Shown here: in pieces, positions 16,698 to 25,849 of the stretch | Position numbering within the stretch: position 1 is the first letter of the stretch | Layout of the letters: the number at the start of each line of letters is the position of its first letter | Source: DASXSB01 sp036506275 | GTDB taxonomy: Bacteria; Methylomirabilota; Methylomirabilia; Rokubacteriales; CSP1-6 | Assembly: GCA_036506275.1 (NCBI GenBank) | Contig: DASXSB010000039.1 | Location: 76,670-140,669, forward strand | Length of the DNA: 64,000 nucleotides | Direction of reading: 5' to 3' | Notes under the pieces: generated by a model | What the model saw: the letters and a program-made list of their open reading frames with translations, nothing else | Told to the model about the DNA's origin: nothing | Database searches by the model: none | Made by a program: the position numbers and the translations under genes

Positions 16698-16926
16698 CAC
16701 TCTTTTAGACCAGACCGCGCCGCCGAAGTGGATCATGATCGGATGGGCGTGGGGATGTCCAGGCGCGGAGCGCCCTGAATTGACGAGGATGGGCGCTTTG
16801 CGTAGTGTTGCGCCACCTGTTGGCGGGGCCGGCCCTGTGAGGGACCAACCCCGCGTGAGGAGCTCGACCATGCGAACGATCTCTGTGAACGCGGCCCACG
16901 ACCCGCGTAAAACATAGGACGCAGCC

Positions 16927-17904
16927 ATGTCAGCGCAAGCGATCGAACCCCGGATGGAGCTCGAGCAGAACCTCCACATGTACCGCCAGATGGCGAAGAT
17001 TCGCGCGTTCGAGGAGCAGGTGCACGAGCTGTACAAGAGCGCGAAGATGCCCGGGCTCGCCCACCTTTATATAGGGGAAGAGGCGGTGGCGGTCGGGGTC
17101 TGCGAGGCCCTGCGCCGGGACGACGTCATCACGAGCACGCATCGCGGCCATGGTCACTGCCTGGCCAAGGGCGCCTCCGTGAACCGCATGTTCGCGGAGC
17201 TGCTCGGCAAGGAACCCGGGTACTGCCGCGGCAAGGGCGGATCGATGCACATCGCCGATCCCGAGACGGGCAACCTCGGCGCCAACGCCATCGTGGGCGG
17301 TTCCGCCGGCATCGCAACCGGCGCCGCCCTCTCCGCGAAGATGCGCGGCACCGACCAGGTCGCCGTGTGCTTCTTCGGCGACGGGGCTCTCGGCCAGGGC
17401 CTTCTCTACGAGACGATGAACATGGCGGCGCTGTGGGCGCTGCCCGTGATCTACGTGTGCGAGAACAATCTCTACGGCGAGTACACGCCCTGCGGCGACA
17501 CCATCGCCGGCGAGATCCTCGCTCGCGCCAAGGCCTTCGGGATCCACGCCGAGAGCGTGGATGGCCAGGACGTGCAGGCCGTGAACGCGACCATGCGCCG
17601 CCTCGTCGAGCGCGCGCGCGGGGGCGAGGGTCCGGCCTTCCTCGAGTGCAAGACGTACCGCTACTTCGGCCACCACGTCGGCGACGTGAATCGCGAGTAC
17701 CGGACACGCGAGGAAGAGCAGGTGTGGATGACCACTCACGATCCGCTGAAGACGCTGGCGGAACGCCTGCAGGGGCTCGTCGACGAAGGCACCCTCGATC
17801 GGATTGTCATCGACGTGAAGACGGAGATCGACAGCGGCGTGCAGTTCGCGCTGGCGGCGCCGTACCCGGAGCCGAGCGAGGTGGATCAGGACGTCTATTC
17901 CTGA
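16927..17904 (+). CDS. 2-oxoacid dehydrogenase E1 component, alpha subunit (pyruvate/acetoin type)
   Basis: Thiamin-diphosphate enzyme subunit of 325 residues. The ThDP/Mg motif runs from FFGDGALGQGLLYETMNMAA to VCENNLYGEY; other marks are STHRGHGHCLAKG, GKGGSMHIADPETGNLGANA and YRYFGHHVGD. It decarboxylates pyruvate, acetoin or a similar 2-oxoacid together with a beta subunit. No beta subunit adjoins it; the nearest is at 36019-37020, 18 kb away on the same strand, in front of an E2 gene. It stands alone, convergent with the sugar-type ABC operon. Whether the two subunits are true partners is unproven. Confidence 0.93.
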   Translation: MSAQAIEPRMELEQNLHMYRQMAKIRAFEEQVHELYKSAKMPGLAHLYIGEEAVAVGVCEALRRDDVITSTHRGHGHCLAKGASVNRMFAELLGKEPGYCRGKGGSMHIADPETGNLGANAIVGGSAGIATGAALSAKMRGTDQVAVCFFGDGALGQGLLYETMNMAALWALPVIYVCENNLYGEYTPCGDTIAGEILARAKAFGIHAESVDGQDVQAVNATMRRLVERARGGEGPAFLECKTYRYFGHHVGDVNREYRTREEEQVWMTTHDPLKTLAERLQGLVDEGTLDRIVIDVKTEIDSGVQFALAAPYPEPSEVDQDVYS

Positions 17905-17910
17905 GCCCGG

Positions 17911-18735
17911 TCACCCCTTGACCGCGCCCGCCGCCAGGCCCTCCACCATCCAGCGGTGGATGAAGATGTAGAGCGCGACCACCGGCAGCGTGGTGATCAC
18001 CGAGGCCGCCATGAGCTGGCCCCACGAGAACACGTCGCCGTAGATCAAGAGGTTCAGGCCCACCGGCACCGTGACCGTCGTCTCGTCCTGGATGAAGACG
18101 AGCGCGTACAGGAACTCGTTCCACGAGAGCGTGAAGGCGAAGATCGCCGACGCCACGATCCCCGGCGCCGCCAGCGGCAAGAGCACGCGGGTGAGCGCGG
18201 CCACGCGCCCGGCGCCGTCGACGAAGGCCGCTTCCTCCAGCTCGGTGGGAAGCGCCTTGAAGAACCCGATGAGCAACCAGGTGCAGAAGGGGACGGTGAA
18301 GGTCGGGTACGACAGGAAGAGCGCCGCGAGGCGATTCGTCGCCCCCAGCTCCGCGAGGACGCGATAGAGCGGAATGAACAGCAATGCGGGCGGCACCAGA
18401 TAGAGGATCAGGATCAGGCTCGCCACCGACTCGCGGCCCGGGAAGCGCAGGCGCGCCACCGCGTAGCCGGCGAGGCTGGCGATGACGGTCGTGATGGCGG
18501 TGACGACCACGGCCGTGACGAGGCTGTTCTTGAGCCAGAGCGGGAAACGCGTGGACGTCAGCAGCGCGGTGTAGTTCTCCCACGTGAACGGGCGCGGGAT
18601 GTAGATCGAGGTCGCGAACTGGATCTGCTCGTAGGTCTTGAACGACATGCTGGCGATCCACCAGAACGGCACCAGGGTGATGAGCACGAACCCCGCCAGC
18701 CCCAGGAGCGTGAACGTCTTCGCCGTCCGCGTCAC
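17911..18735 (-). CDS. Sugar-type ABC permease, MalG class
   Basis: Inner-membrane permease of 274 residues with six helices: opening TFTLLGLAGFVLITLVPFWW, then the periplasmic loop, and the cytoplasmic EAA loop ELEEAAFVDGAGRVAALTRVLLP that contacts the ATPase. The C-terminus MVEGLAAGAVKG is the exact style of MalG/UgpE relatives. GTG start at 18735 overlaps the upstream permease stop (GTGA). It is the last gene of binding protein, MalF-like, MalG-like order. No ATP-binding subunit follows, so a shared MsmK/UgpC-like ATPase from elsewhere is needed. Confidence 0.94.
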   Translation of the reverse strand: MTRTAKTFTLLGLAGFVLITLVPFWWIASMSFKTYEQIQFATSIYIPRPFTWENYTALLTSTRFPLWLKNSLVTAVVVTAITTVIASLAGYAVARLRFPGRESVASLILILYLVPPALLFIPLYRVLAELGATNRLAALFLSYPTFTVPFCTWLLIGFFKALPTELEEAAFVDGAGRVAALTRVLLPLAAPGIVASAIFAFTLSWNEFLYALVFIQDETTVTVPVGLNLLIYGDVFSWGQLMAASVITTLPVVALYIFIHRWMVEGLAAGAVKG

Positions 18736-19625
18736 GGCGCCGCTCGCTCTCGCAGCAGGTAGCGGCTGACGAGGACGATGCCCACCACGAGAACGGGCAC
18801 GAGGAAGATCGGGATGGTGACGCCGCGGCCCCAGCGGAGCTGATTGAAGGCGACCTCGTAGGAGTAGGTCGCGAACACCTGGGTGGCGGTGCCGGGGCCG
18901 CCGCGCGTCATCACGTAGATGATGTTGAAGTCGTTGATGGTCATCAGGAAGCTGAGCACGAGCGTGACCACGATCACGTGCTTCAGCCCGGGCAGGGTAA
19001 CGTGCCAGAAGCGCTCGCGGGCGCCGGCGCCGTCGACGGACGCCGCGTCGTACAGCTCGCCCGGGATCGCCTGCATGGCCGCGAGGTAGGACACGCCGAA
19101 GAACGGAAAGCCGCGCCACCAGTTGGCGACGATGACGGCCAGCATGGCGCCGGCGGGATCGGCCATGAACGCGATCGGCCGCCGCAGGAGCCCGAGATCG
19201 ATGAGCACGCTGTTGAAGAAGCCCCGGCCGGGAAAGGCGTCGAACATCCACCGCCAGGTGAGGGCGATGATCACGGTGGAGGTGATCCAGGGCAGGAGGA
19301 AGAGGCCGCGGAAGAAGCTGCGCCAGCGCCACACGCTGTTGAGCACGAGCGCCATCGCGAGACCGGTCACCACCTTGAGCGCGAGGGAGCCGGTGGTGAA
19401 GACGAGCGTGTTGCGGACCACCTCGTGGAAGGTGTCGTCGTGGAGTAGGTAGAGATAGTTGCGGAGGCCGACGAAGCGCTCGGGGTAGCCGACGTACTTG
19501 TCCGTCAGCGAGAGCCAGAGCGCCCGCGCGAACGGGTAGGCGATGAGGCCGACGACGAGGACGAGGAGCGGCAGCAGAAAGAGAAATGCCGCGCCGGTGT
19601 CCCGGTGAGCGCGCGCGCGGATCAC
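18732..19625 (-). CDS. Sugar-type ABC permease, MalF class
   Basis: A 297-residue permease: first helix AAFLFLLPLLVLVVGLIAYP, the region FVGLRNYLYLLHDDTFHEVVRN, EAA loop PGELYDAASVDGAGARERFWHVTLP, and closing helix IFLVPVLVVGIVLVSRYLL. These are CUT1-family features, for oligosaccharides, glycerol-phosphate or polyols. GTG at 19625 overlaps the binding-protein stop by 4 bp, and its own stop overlaps the MalG-like start the same way. It forms the translocation pore together with that protein. Confidence 0.94.
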   Translation of the reverse strand: MIRARAHRDTGAAFLFLLPLLVLVVGLIAYPFARALWLSLTDKYVGYPERFVGLRNYLYLLHDDTFHEVVRNTLVFTTGSLALKVVTGLAMALVLNSVWRWRSFFRGLFLLPWITSTVIIALTWRWMFDAFPGRGFFNSVLIDLGLLRRPIAFMADPAGAMLAVIVANWWRGFPFFGVSYLAAMQAIPGELYDAASVDGAGARERFWHVTLPGLKHVIVVTLVLSFLMTINDFNIIYVMTRGGPGTATQVFATYSYEVAFNQLRWGRGVTIPIFLVPVLVVGIVLVSRYLLRERAAP

Positions 19626-20986
19626 GCGCCCAGCGTGCCGTACACCTCCTTGATCTTCTTGTCCTCCCAGTCGATCGCCTGCTCGACCGACCACTTGTCG
19701 ACGATGACCTTGGCGGGCGCATCGGTCAGCACGTTCGTTGCCTGCACCTCGGCCGCCGCCGCCGTCACCGGCCCCGGCCAGCCCGTCGCCACGAACCACT
19801 CCGCCGCCCGCCCGAACGTTCGATAGTTCTCGTTCTTGTTGAAGTAGTCCTGAGCGGCCGCGCGCGCCTTGTCGAGGACGGGCGCGAACTGCCCGGAGGA
19901 GTCGCGCATCACGCTCAGCGTTTCCTCCGGCGACAGCAAGTGGGCGACGAGGCTCATGGCCGCATCGGGATCCTTGCTGTTCTTGAAGATCCCGAAGCTC
20001 ATCGCGATCGCCCACATGCGCCGGCCGTCGGGACCGCCCGGATGCGGCAGGGCGAGGTGGTTGGCGAGCGCCTCTTCCTTGCGCTTGCGATCGGCGGCGT
20101 CGGTGGCCTTGGCCACTGCGTTCTCGAGGGCGAAGGTGATGCTCGGCCCGTTCGAGGTCTGCGCGATGTTCTTCGCGATGAAGTTCTCGTTGTTGCCGGA
20201 GCCCGTCCACGTCAGCGTGTCGGCGGGCTGGAGGCCTTCCTTGTAGATGTCGGTGGCCCAGCGCATCACCGTTTGCATGGCCGGTGTCTTGATCGACTTG
20301 TACTTGCCGTCCTTGCCGGCCCAGCCCACGCCGTGGGAATACATCAGGCTCTGCATCACGCCGTAGCCGTCGGCGGTGCGGTTCCAGCTCTGACCCATGC
20401 CATAGAAGTTGTCCTTGGGCCGGTTCAGGGCCTGTGCCGCCTGCTTCGCCTCCGCGAAGGTGGTGGGCAGCTTCACGCCGTTCTTCTCGAAGACGTCGCG
20501 CCACACGTACCAGAAGGCGGCGAGGATGTACCAGGGCACCGCGTACATCTTGCCGTCGGCCATCGCGACGGGAGCGACGTTGGCGGACAGCTTGCCCACC
20601 TGGCCCTCGATCTGCCGCGCGAAGCTCGTCAGCTCGAGCAGCTGTCCCATGCCCGCGAAGCGCGCGGGCGCTCCCGTCTCGAGCTGGCCGACGTCGGGCG
20701 TGTTGCGGTTCTCGATGGCGGCCACGTACTTCGTCTGCATGTCCTCGAACGTGAAGTACTCCACGGTCACGGTGGCGCCGTGGCTCTGCGCCCACCGCTG
20801 CGCGCTCGCCTCGATGGCCTTGTTCGTCGGTTCCACGTAGGTCTTGAGGATCCAGAGGCGGAGGTGGGCGCCCTTCTTCACTTGCGGAAAGCCGAGCCCG
20901 GGGAGCGCGAGCACCGCCGACGCGCCGGCCGCGCCCGCCAGGAACTTCCGCCGGCTGACGTGCCGGCTGACGTGATGATCTGCCAT
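19622..20986 (-). CDS. Family-1 ABC solute-binding protein with Tat signal
   Basis: Binding protein of 454 residues. The N-terminus has a twin-arginine motif (SRRKFLAG) ahead of a hydrophobic run, so export is probably by the Tat pathway after folding. The mature part shows CUT1 binding-protein features (NRNTPDVGQLETGAPARFA, MADGKMYAVPWYI, FALENAV, GIFKNSKDPDAAMSLVAHLL). The cargo is likely a sugar or polyol and is not specified. GGAGGA precedes ATG at 20986. First gene of the three-gene importer operon. Confidence 0.93.
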   Translation of the reverse strand: MADHHVSRHVSRRKFLAGAAGASAVLALPGLGFPQVKKGAHLRLWILKTYVEPTNKAIEASAQRWAQSHGATVTVEYFTFEDMQTKYVAAIENRNTPDVGQLETGAPARFAGMGQLLELTSFARQIEGQVGKLSANVAPVAMADGKMYAVPWYILAAFWYVWRDVFEKNGVKLPTTFAEAKQAAQALNRPKDNFYGMGQSWNRTADGYGVMQSLMYSHGVGWAGKDGKYKSIKTPAMQTVMRWATDIYKEGLQPADTLTWTGSGNNENFIAKNIAQTSNGPSITFALENAVAKATDAADRKRKEEALANHLALPHPGGPDGRRMWAIAMSFGIFKNSKDPDAAMSLVAHLLSPEETLSVMRDSSGQFAPVLDKARAAAQDYFNKNENYRTFGRAAEWFVATGWPGPVTAAAAEVQATNVLTDAPAKVIVDKWSVEQAIDWEDKKIKEVYGTLGA

Positions 20987-21156
20987 GGCTGGTCCTCCGT
21001 CGTCGTTGACGTGTGCCGCGCGCCCGCGATCCGAGTGGGCGCGAGTATGGGACGGGGGCAGAGGAGGTGTCAAGGCGACGGGGCGGTGATGGTGATAAGG
21101 TACCGGCGGCGCGCCGCCGCGCACGATCGTACGCTCACCGAGGGAGGGCCGACGCC

Positions 21157-21513
21157 GTGAGAATCCACAACCTCTACGTCGACGACAAGGGCGAAACGCA
21201 CTTCCGGGACATCCAGGTCGACTTCAGCGAGAGCGGGCGCGCCGGGCGCACGTCGAAGCGGCTGCCCGCGACCGGCATCATCTTCCGCCAGGTCCCACCC
21301 GAATACGATCTCGACTGGCACCCGGCGCCGCGGCGACAGTACATCATCAACCTCGACGCCGGCGTGCAGATCACCGCCAGCGACGGCGAAGCGCGCAAGA
21401 TCGGCGCCGGCGAGGTCATCCTCGTCGAGGACACCACCGGCAAGGGCCATCTCTCGAAGGCGCTCGACGGGCGCCTCCGGCACTGCATCTTCGTCACCCT
21501 CGACGACAGATGA
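21157..21513 (+). CDS. Small cupin-like protein
   Basis: A 118-residue beta-rich protein with cupin-like features: WHPAPRRQYIINLDAGVQIT, the acidic KIGAGEVILVEDTTGKGHLS, and a final strand HCIFVTL. The full set of cupin metal ligands is incomplete, so catalytic activity is uncertain. GTG at 21157 has AGGGAGGG about 9 bases ahead. The stop overlaps the alcohol dehydrogenase start by ATGA, so the pair is one operon, divergent from the sugar importer. It may sense or isomerise a substrate of that dehydrogenase. Confidence 0.75.
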   Translation: MRIHNLYVDDKGETHFRDIQVDFSESGRAGRTSKRLPATGIIFRQVPPEYDLDWHPAPRRQYIINLDAGVQITASDGEARKIGAGEVILVEDTTGKGHLSKALDGRLRHCIFVTLDDR

Positions 21514-22508
21514 AGGTCGCGACCTGGCGCGGCGGTCCCCGCTTCACGATCGACGACGCGCCCGAGCCCACCGCGGGGCCCGGACAGGTCGTGGTCGAGG
21601 TGCAGGCGGCCGGGATTTGCGGCACCGACATTCACGCCACGCAGGGACTGTTCCCGTGGTCGCCGCCGCTCGTGCTCGGCCACGAGTACACGGGCGTCGT
21701 GCGCGCCGTCGGCCGCGGCGTCTCGAAGCGGCTCGTGGGCCGCGCGGTGGCATGCGAGCCGTCGTACGGCTGCGGAGAGTGCGCGGAGTGTGACGCCGGA
21801 CACGTCAGCCAGTGCCGGCGCCTCACCCGCGTGGGCGGTTTCGCGGAACGGGTGGCGTTGCCGGCGACCAACGTCCATCCGCTGCCGCGCGGTCTCGACG
21901 TCGTCACCGCGGCCCTCACGGAGCCGGCCGCCTGCTGTCTTGCCGGCTTGGAGCGCTTTCCCGCCGAGCGCGGCGCCACCGCCCTTGTCATCGGCGGCGG
22001 CATCATGGGGCTGCTCACGATGGTGCTCGCGCGCCGGCGGGGCGCGAAGCGCCTGATCCTCTCCGATCCGCTGGAGGAGCGCCGCGCCATCGCCAAGAAG
22101 CTCGGCGCCAACGTCGTGATCGATCCCGCCAAGGAGAACGTGCGGGAGCGCGTGATGGCGCTCACGGACGGCGCCGGTGCCGATCTCGTGTGCGAGGCCG
22201 TCGGCAAGCCGGAGCTGGTGACGGAGGCGATCGGGCTCGTGAAGACGGGCGGGGTGCTGCAGCTCGTGGGCGTGAGCCCGAAGGGCAGCGAGATGCCGCT
22301 GCCGCTCTGGGACGTGCACTATCGCGAGATCAGGATCGGCGGCGCCTTCGGCCGCGGCACCGCCTTCCGCCGCGCGCTCGCGCTCATGCCCCGGCTCGGC
22401 GTGGGCCGGCTCATCACCGCCCGTTTTCCACTCGCGCGGACCGCGGAGGCGTTCGCGCACGCGGCGGCCGGGCGCGGCGCCAAGACCGTCATCACGCCGA
22501 ATCAGTAG
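21510..22508 (+). CDS. Zinc-dependent alcohol dehydrogenase (threonine/sorbitol dehydrogenase-like)
   Basis: Medium-chain dehydrogenase of 332 residues. Catalytic zinc ligands are the Cys of AGICGTDIHA and His of LGHEYTG; the structural zinc loop is GCGECAECDAGHVSQC with four Cys. The Rossmann motif is VIGGGIMGLLTM, and the following LILSDPLEERR suggests NAD. It oxidises a secondary alcohol, probably a polyol or amino alcohol, perhaps supplied by the divergent importer. It is coupled to the cupin gene. The 284-bp gap downstream (22509-22792) contains no recognisable gene, only a short ORF without homology. Confidence 0.93.
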   Translation: MKVATWRGGPRFTIDDAPEPTAGPGQVVVEVQAAGICGTDIHATQGLFPWSPPLVLGHEYTGVVRAVGRGVSKRLVGRAVACEPSYGCGECAECDAGHVSQCRRLTRVGGFAERVALPATNVHPLPRGLDVVTAALTEPAACCLAGLERFPAERGATALVIGGGIMGLLTMVLARRRGAKRLILSDPLEERRAIAKKLGANVVIDPAKENVRERVMALTDGAGADLVCEAVGKPELVTEAIGLVKTGGVLQLVGVSPKGSEMPLPLWDVHYREIRIGGAFGRGTAFRRALALMPRLGVGRLITARFPLARTAEAFAHAAAGRGAKTVITPNQ

Positions 22509-22792
22509 GAGCCGCCCGCCGCGGCCGCCCGGGAGCTATTTTCGACAGCACCCGCTCCCTCGCACCCCCACGGTAAAGAAATCCGCAGGCGTGTCGCGCG
22601 TGGGGTCGGCATGCTCATTGCGATTCGCTCGAAAGCACGATGTCCGCCCACCACGGCGCTTCCGCTGGCCGCCGCGGCTTTGGTGGCGCGGCGGTGGACC
22701 GTCCACGACAGCCGGATTGACGTCACGGCGGCCGATCATCCCAATCTCATGCCGGGCGTGGAGAAGGATGGAGGGGGATCCTGAGAGGATCG

Positions 22793-23695
22793 ATGGACGA
22801 CTTCGAAACGGCGGAAGTGGAGACGGGTGAGACCCGGATTTTTCTGCGCCGGACTGGGGCGGGGTCGCCGGTTCTCCTCCTGCACGGGTTTCCGCAGACG
22901 CATCTGATGTGGCGCAGCGTGGCGCCTCTGCTCGCCCGTACGTTCACGGTCGTCTGCCCGGACCTTCGCGGCTACGGACGCAGCGGTTGTCCGGCCTCCA
23001 CCCCGAACCACGCGCCGTACGCGAAGCGGGCGATGGCGAAGGACATGGTCGTCGTCATGAAGCGGCTCGGGTTTCAGCGCTTCGCGGTCGCAGGGCATGA
23101 TCGTGGCGGTCGGGTCGCCTATCGCATGGCCCTCGATCATCCCGATCGTGTCGACCGGCTTGCCGTCCTCGACGTCCTCCCCACGGAGACCGCCTGGGAC
23201 CGAGCTGATGCGAGATTCGCGCTCGGCTACTGGCCGTGGTCCTTGCTCGCTCAACCGGAACCGTTGCCGGAGCGCATCCTCGCCGCCGCCCCCGACGCCG
23301 TCGTCGACAATGCCCTTGACGGATGGGGCTCGCCGTCCGCTGTCTTTCCTTCCGAAGTGCGTGCCGCCTACGTCCAGGCCCTTCGGGATCCCGCGCACGC
23401 ACACGCGATCTGCGAGGAGTATCGAGCCGCGGCCACTCTCGATCGCGAGCACGACAAGGTGGACCGCACCGGTGGACGGCGCATCGCCTGCCCGCTCCTC
23501 GCGCTCTGGAGCGCGAAAGGACCGCTCGATAGCTGGTATGCGGAGGCGGGCGGACCGATCGCGCTGTGGCGGACGTGGAGCGATGGCGTCGAAGGTCATT
23601 CGCTCGAGGCCGGTCACTTCTTCCCCGAGGAAGCGCCCGCGCAGACGGCCGAAGCCCTGCATCGCTTCTTCGCCGTCCGCCTGCCGCCGGCGTGA
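22793..23695 (+). CDS. Alpha/beta hydrolase, haloacetate dehalogenase-like
   Basis: A 300-residue alpha/beta hydrolase. Oxyanion motif LLLHGFPQTHLMWR, DLRGYGRS and nucleophile elbow AGHDRGGRVAYR with Asp103 in the nucleophile place. The DRxxR pattern following it is the halide/carboxylate-binding signature of fluoroacetate dehalogenases and of close epoxide hydrolases. The C-terminal catalytic His lies in LEAGHFFPEEAP. Its reaction would be hydrolytic removal of halide from a small haloacid, or epoxide opening; the Arg pair favours the former. GAGAGG precedes the ATG. It has no operon partner. Confidence 0.85.
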   Translation: MDDFETAEVETGETRIFLRRTGAGSPVLLLHGFPQTHLMWRSVAPLLARTFTVVCPDLRGYGRSGCPASTPNHAPYAKRAMAKDMVVVMKRLGFQRFAVAGHDRGGRVAYRMALDHPDRVDRLAVLDVLPTETAWDRADARFALGYWPWSLLAQPEPLPERILAAAPDAVVDNALDGWGSPSAVFPSEVRAAYVQALRDPAHAHAICEEYRAAATLDREHDKVDRTGGRRIACPLLALWSAKGPLDSWYAEAGGPIALWRTWSDGVEGHSLEAGHFFPEEAPAQTAEALHRFFAVRLPPA

Positions 23696-23767
23696 ATCAC
23701 CGGGGGAATGTGGTGTAATGCCACGCCGGGAGCGACCTGAGGGGCGCCCACACGCCGGGAGGACATC

Positions 23768-24769
23768 ATGAGACTGACGCCGACGGTTGCGGGTCTTGGC
23801 TTCCTCGTCGCCATCCTGGCCGTCGTGCCGGTTTCGTTCGCGGGCCCGCCCGGTCGCGTCGTGCGCGTCGGGCTCCTCTATCCGATCGTTCCCAACTTCG
23901 ATCCGGCCACGAATCCCTTCGATCGGGAGCTCGTGGAGGGACTGCGCGAGCTCGGCTATGTCCCCGGGCGCGACGTCGTCTTCGAGTTCAGGAGCGCGGC
24001 CGAAGGTGGTCCCACGCGCCTGCCGTCGCTGGCGGCGGAGCTGGTGGCGTCGCGGGTGGAGATGCTGGTGGCGCCGGGCACGATCGCCGCCCTGGAAGCG
24101 GCCAAAGTAACGAAGACGGTTCCGGTCGTGATGGTGGGGACATCGGATCCCGTCGAGACCGGTCTCGTGGCGAGCCTGGCCCATCCGGGCGGCAACGTCA
24201 CCGGGCTCGCCATCAACGGGGTCGAAATGGCGGCCAAACGCGTCCAGCTCCTCAAGGAGGCGGTGCCGAAGTGTTCGCGCGTGGCCGTGCTGTGGAATAC
24301 GACCGTCAAATCGATGATGCTGGGATTTCAGATGATCGAGCAGGCGGCGCCCACGCTAGGCGTCGTCATTCAGTCCGTACGAGTGGCGGGGTCCAGTGAC
24401 TTCGACCAAGCCTTCGAGGCCCTCGAGCGCGCCCGTCCCGACGGTCTCATCGTGCTCTACGGTCCCTTGCGGGGCGACGATCTTCCGCGCATCGTCGAAT
24501 TCGTTGCCCGACATCGGATCCCGACCGTCTTCGAGCCCGGCCAGGGCGTGCGCGGCGGGGGCTTGATGGAGTTTGGTCCGAGTCAGGCCCGCATGGCGCG
24601 CCGGGCGGCGGCGTACATCGACAAGATCGCGAATGGCGCTCAGCCCGGCACGTTGCCGGTGGAGGAGCCGTCCGTGTTCCAGCTGATCATCAATCTCAAG
24701 GCGGCGAAGGCGATCGGTATCACGCTCCCGCCGTCGATCCTGCTCCGGGCCGACCGCGTGATCGAATAA
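23768..24769 (+). CDS. ABC substrate-binding protein, TrpX-like family
   Basis: A 333-residue exported protein with signal peptide (VAGLGFLVAILAVVPVSFA) and the features of PF04392-type binding proteins: RELVEGLRELGYVPGRDVVFE, AALEAAKVTKTVPVVMV, SLAHPGGNVTGL, and the closing FQLIINLKAAKAIGITLP. Such proteins bind aromatic or branched amino acids or unknown ligands and normally precede a permease and ATPase. None is present here. It converges with the PadR operon. The hinge motif LIVLYGPL and GGLMEFG are as usual for the family. Confidence 0.92.
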   Translation: MRLTPTVAGLGFLVAILAVVPVSFAGPPGRVVRVGLLYPIVPNFDPATNPFDRELVEGLRELGYVPGRDVVFEFRSAAEGGPTRLPSLAAELVASRVEMLVAPGTIAALEAAKVTKTVPVVMVGTSDPVETGLVASLAHPGGNVTGLAINGVEMAAKRVQLLKEAVPKCSRVAVLWNTTVKSMMLGFQMIEQAAPTLGVVIQSVRVAGSSDFDQAFEALERARPDGLIVLYGPLRGDDLPRIVEFVARHRIPTVFEPGQGVRGGGLMEFGPSQARMARRAAAYIDKIANGAQPGTLPVEEPSVFQLIINLKAAKAIGITLPPSILLRADRVIE

Positions 24770-24772
24770 GGC

Positions 24773-25495
24773 TCACCGCGATCCTCGATCGAGTCGACCT
24801 TCCCCCGGAGGCACGGGTCGACCGATGGAGGCCGCCCGCTGTTTCATGCCGAGAAGAGACAACAGGAGCCCGCCCGCACAGGCGAGCTCGACGGCCATCG
24901 AGAAAAGGGGGAGCAGCGCTTCGCGACTCGATCGTGCGTCGAGCAGGCGCAGCGACGTGAGAACGCCGTCGCTGATGACCGACGCCATCAGTGCGCCCGC
25001 TGCCACCGAGCACAGCAGACGAAATCGACGAAGCTGCCCACGGTATTCCGGCGTGAAGGCGGCGGGAATATCGCGGCGGCCCATGTATACCCAGGCGGAA
25101 ATCCCGACGAGGACGGAGAGCCAGAACGCATACCGGTCGATGGAGGCGACCATGGCGCCGAGCGTCTCCATGGTGGACACGGCCGGCCACCGTGTCATGG
25201 CGTACCAGGTGAGACGACCTTGCATGGCGACGAAGACGGCGGTGATCAGCGCGAGGGCGATGACGCTCACGCTTCGCGCCTGCTTCCCGAGCGACACGAC
25301 CGCGAACTGGGCGGCGATGACGCGAGGGTCGCCGAAGCTGGCGACGGCGCGGCGCTCCGCTTCCCGGCCGTCGCTCGTCGCATCGGCGGCGACGGCTTCC
25401 CACAGATGATCCTCGACCTCCCGCCGCACACAGCGCGACAGCGATGGATCGAACGCGAGCTCGCGCGCAAGCCGCTCTACGTACTCTGCAATCAC
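24773..25495 (-). CDS. Membrane protein with HAAS-like N-terminal domain, PadR partner
   Basis: A 240-residue protein. Residues 1-70 form a small helical domain (EYVERLARELAFDPSLSRCV, then AVASFGDPRVIAAQF) of the HAAS/permease-prefix type that accompanies PadR regulators. Four probable membrane helices follow, for example VSVIALALITAVFVAM and FWLSVLVGISAWVYMG. In known pairs this domain belongs to membrane proteins or MacB-like permeases controlled by PadR. The start overlaps the PadR stop by ATGA. Its function is otherwise unknown. Confidence 0.75.
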   Translation of the reverse strand: MIAEYVERLARELAFDPSLSRCVRREVEDHLWEAVAADATSDGREAERRAVASFGDPRVIAAQFAVVSLGKQARSVSVIALALITAVFVAMQGRLTWYAMTRWPAVSTMETLGAMVASIDRYAFWLSVLVGISAWVYMGRRDIPAAFTPEYRGQLRRFRLLCSVAAGALMASVISDGVLTSLRLLDARSSREALLPLFSMAVELACAGGLLLSLLGMKQRAASIGRPVPPGEGRLDRGSR

Positions 25496-25836
25496 GCCGG
25501 ATTCTTGGATAGCCCACGTCCTCCGAGAAGACGACCGATAGCTCCAGAAAATTGCTCCCAGCCCGCACGGTGGTCCGCGAGTGCGCGCTCGCCGCGTCTG
25601 GTCAGCGCATAGACGCGCCGCCGTCTTCCGGAATCGGTGGTCACCCAGCGGCTGGCGAGGAGACCTGCCTGCTCGAGGCGGTGCAGCACCGGGTAGATCG
25701 TCCCTTCCGGGAGGTCGAAGGCACCGGCGCTCCTGCGTCTGATCTCCTCGATGACGGCGTAGCCATGGGCGGGGCGGTCGGAGAGGGCCGCGAGCACGAT
25801 CATGTCGAGATGCCCCTTGAGGATTTCCCCTTCCAT
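25492..25836 (-). CDS. PadR-family transcriptional regulator
   Basis: A 114-residue winged-helix regulator: ILKGHLDMIVLAALSDRPAH, GYAVIEEIRRRSAGAFDLPE, GTIYPVLHRLEQAGLL (recognition region) and RRRRVYALTRRGERAL (wing). It then has a short C-terminal dimerisation helix. PadR proteins repress their own operon and respond to drugs or phenolics. ATG at 25836 lacks a strong ribosome site. It lies between the SnoaL-like gene and the membrane-protein gene in one minus-strand operon that starts at the dyad near 26390, which is its likely operator. Confidence 0.93.
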   Translation of the reverse strand: MEGEILKGHLDMIVLAALSDRPAHGYAVIEEIRRRSAGAFDLPEGTIYPVLHRLEQAGLLASRWVTTDSGRRRRVYALTRRGERALADHRAGWEQFSGAIGRLLGGRGLSKNPA

Positions 25837-25849
25837 GGAAGCGCCGTTG

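Noticed and set aside
16698..16926. Small frame (about 15 codons) ahead of the E1-alpha gene as a leader peptide
   Set aside because: No repeated codons, attenuator hairpins or strong ribosome site to support it.
22509..22792. Short plus-strand ORF in the gap after the alcohol dehydrogenase
   Set aside because: No ribosome site, no recognisable motif and ordinary composition; I treat the gap as non-coding.
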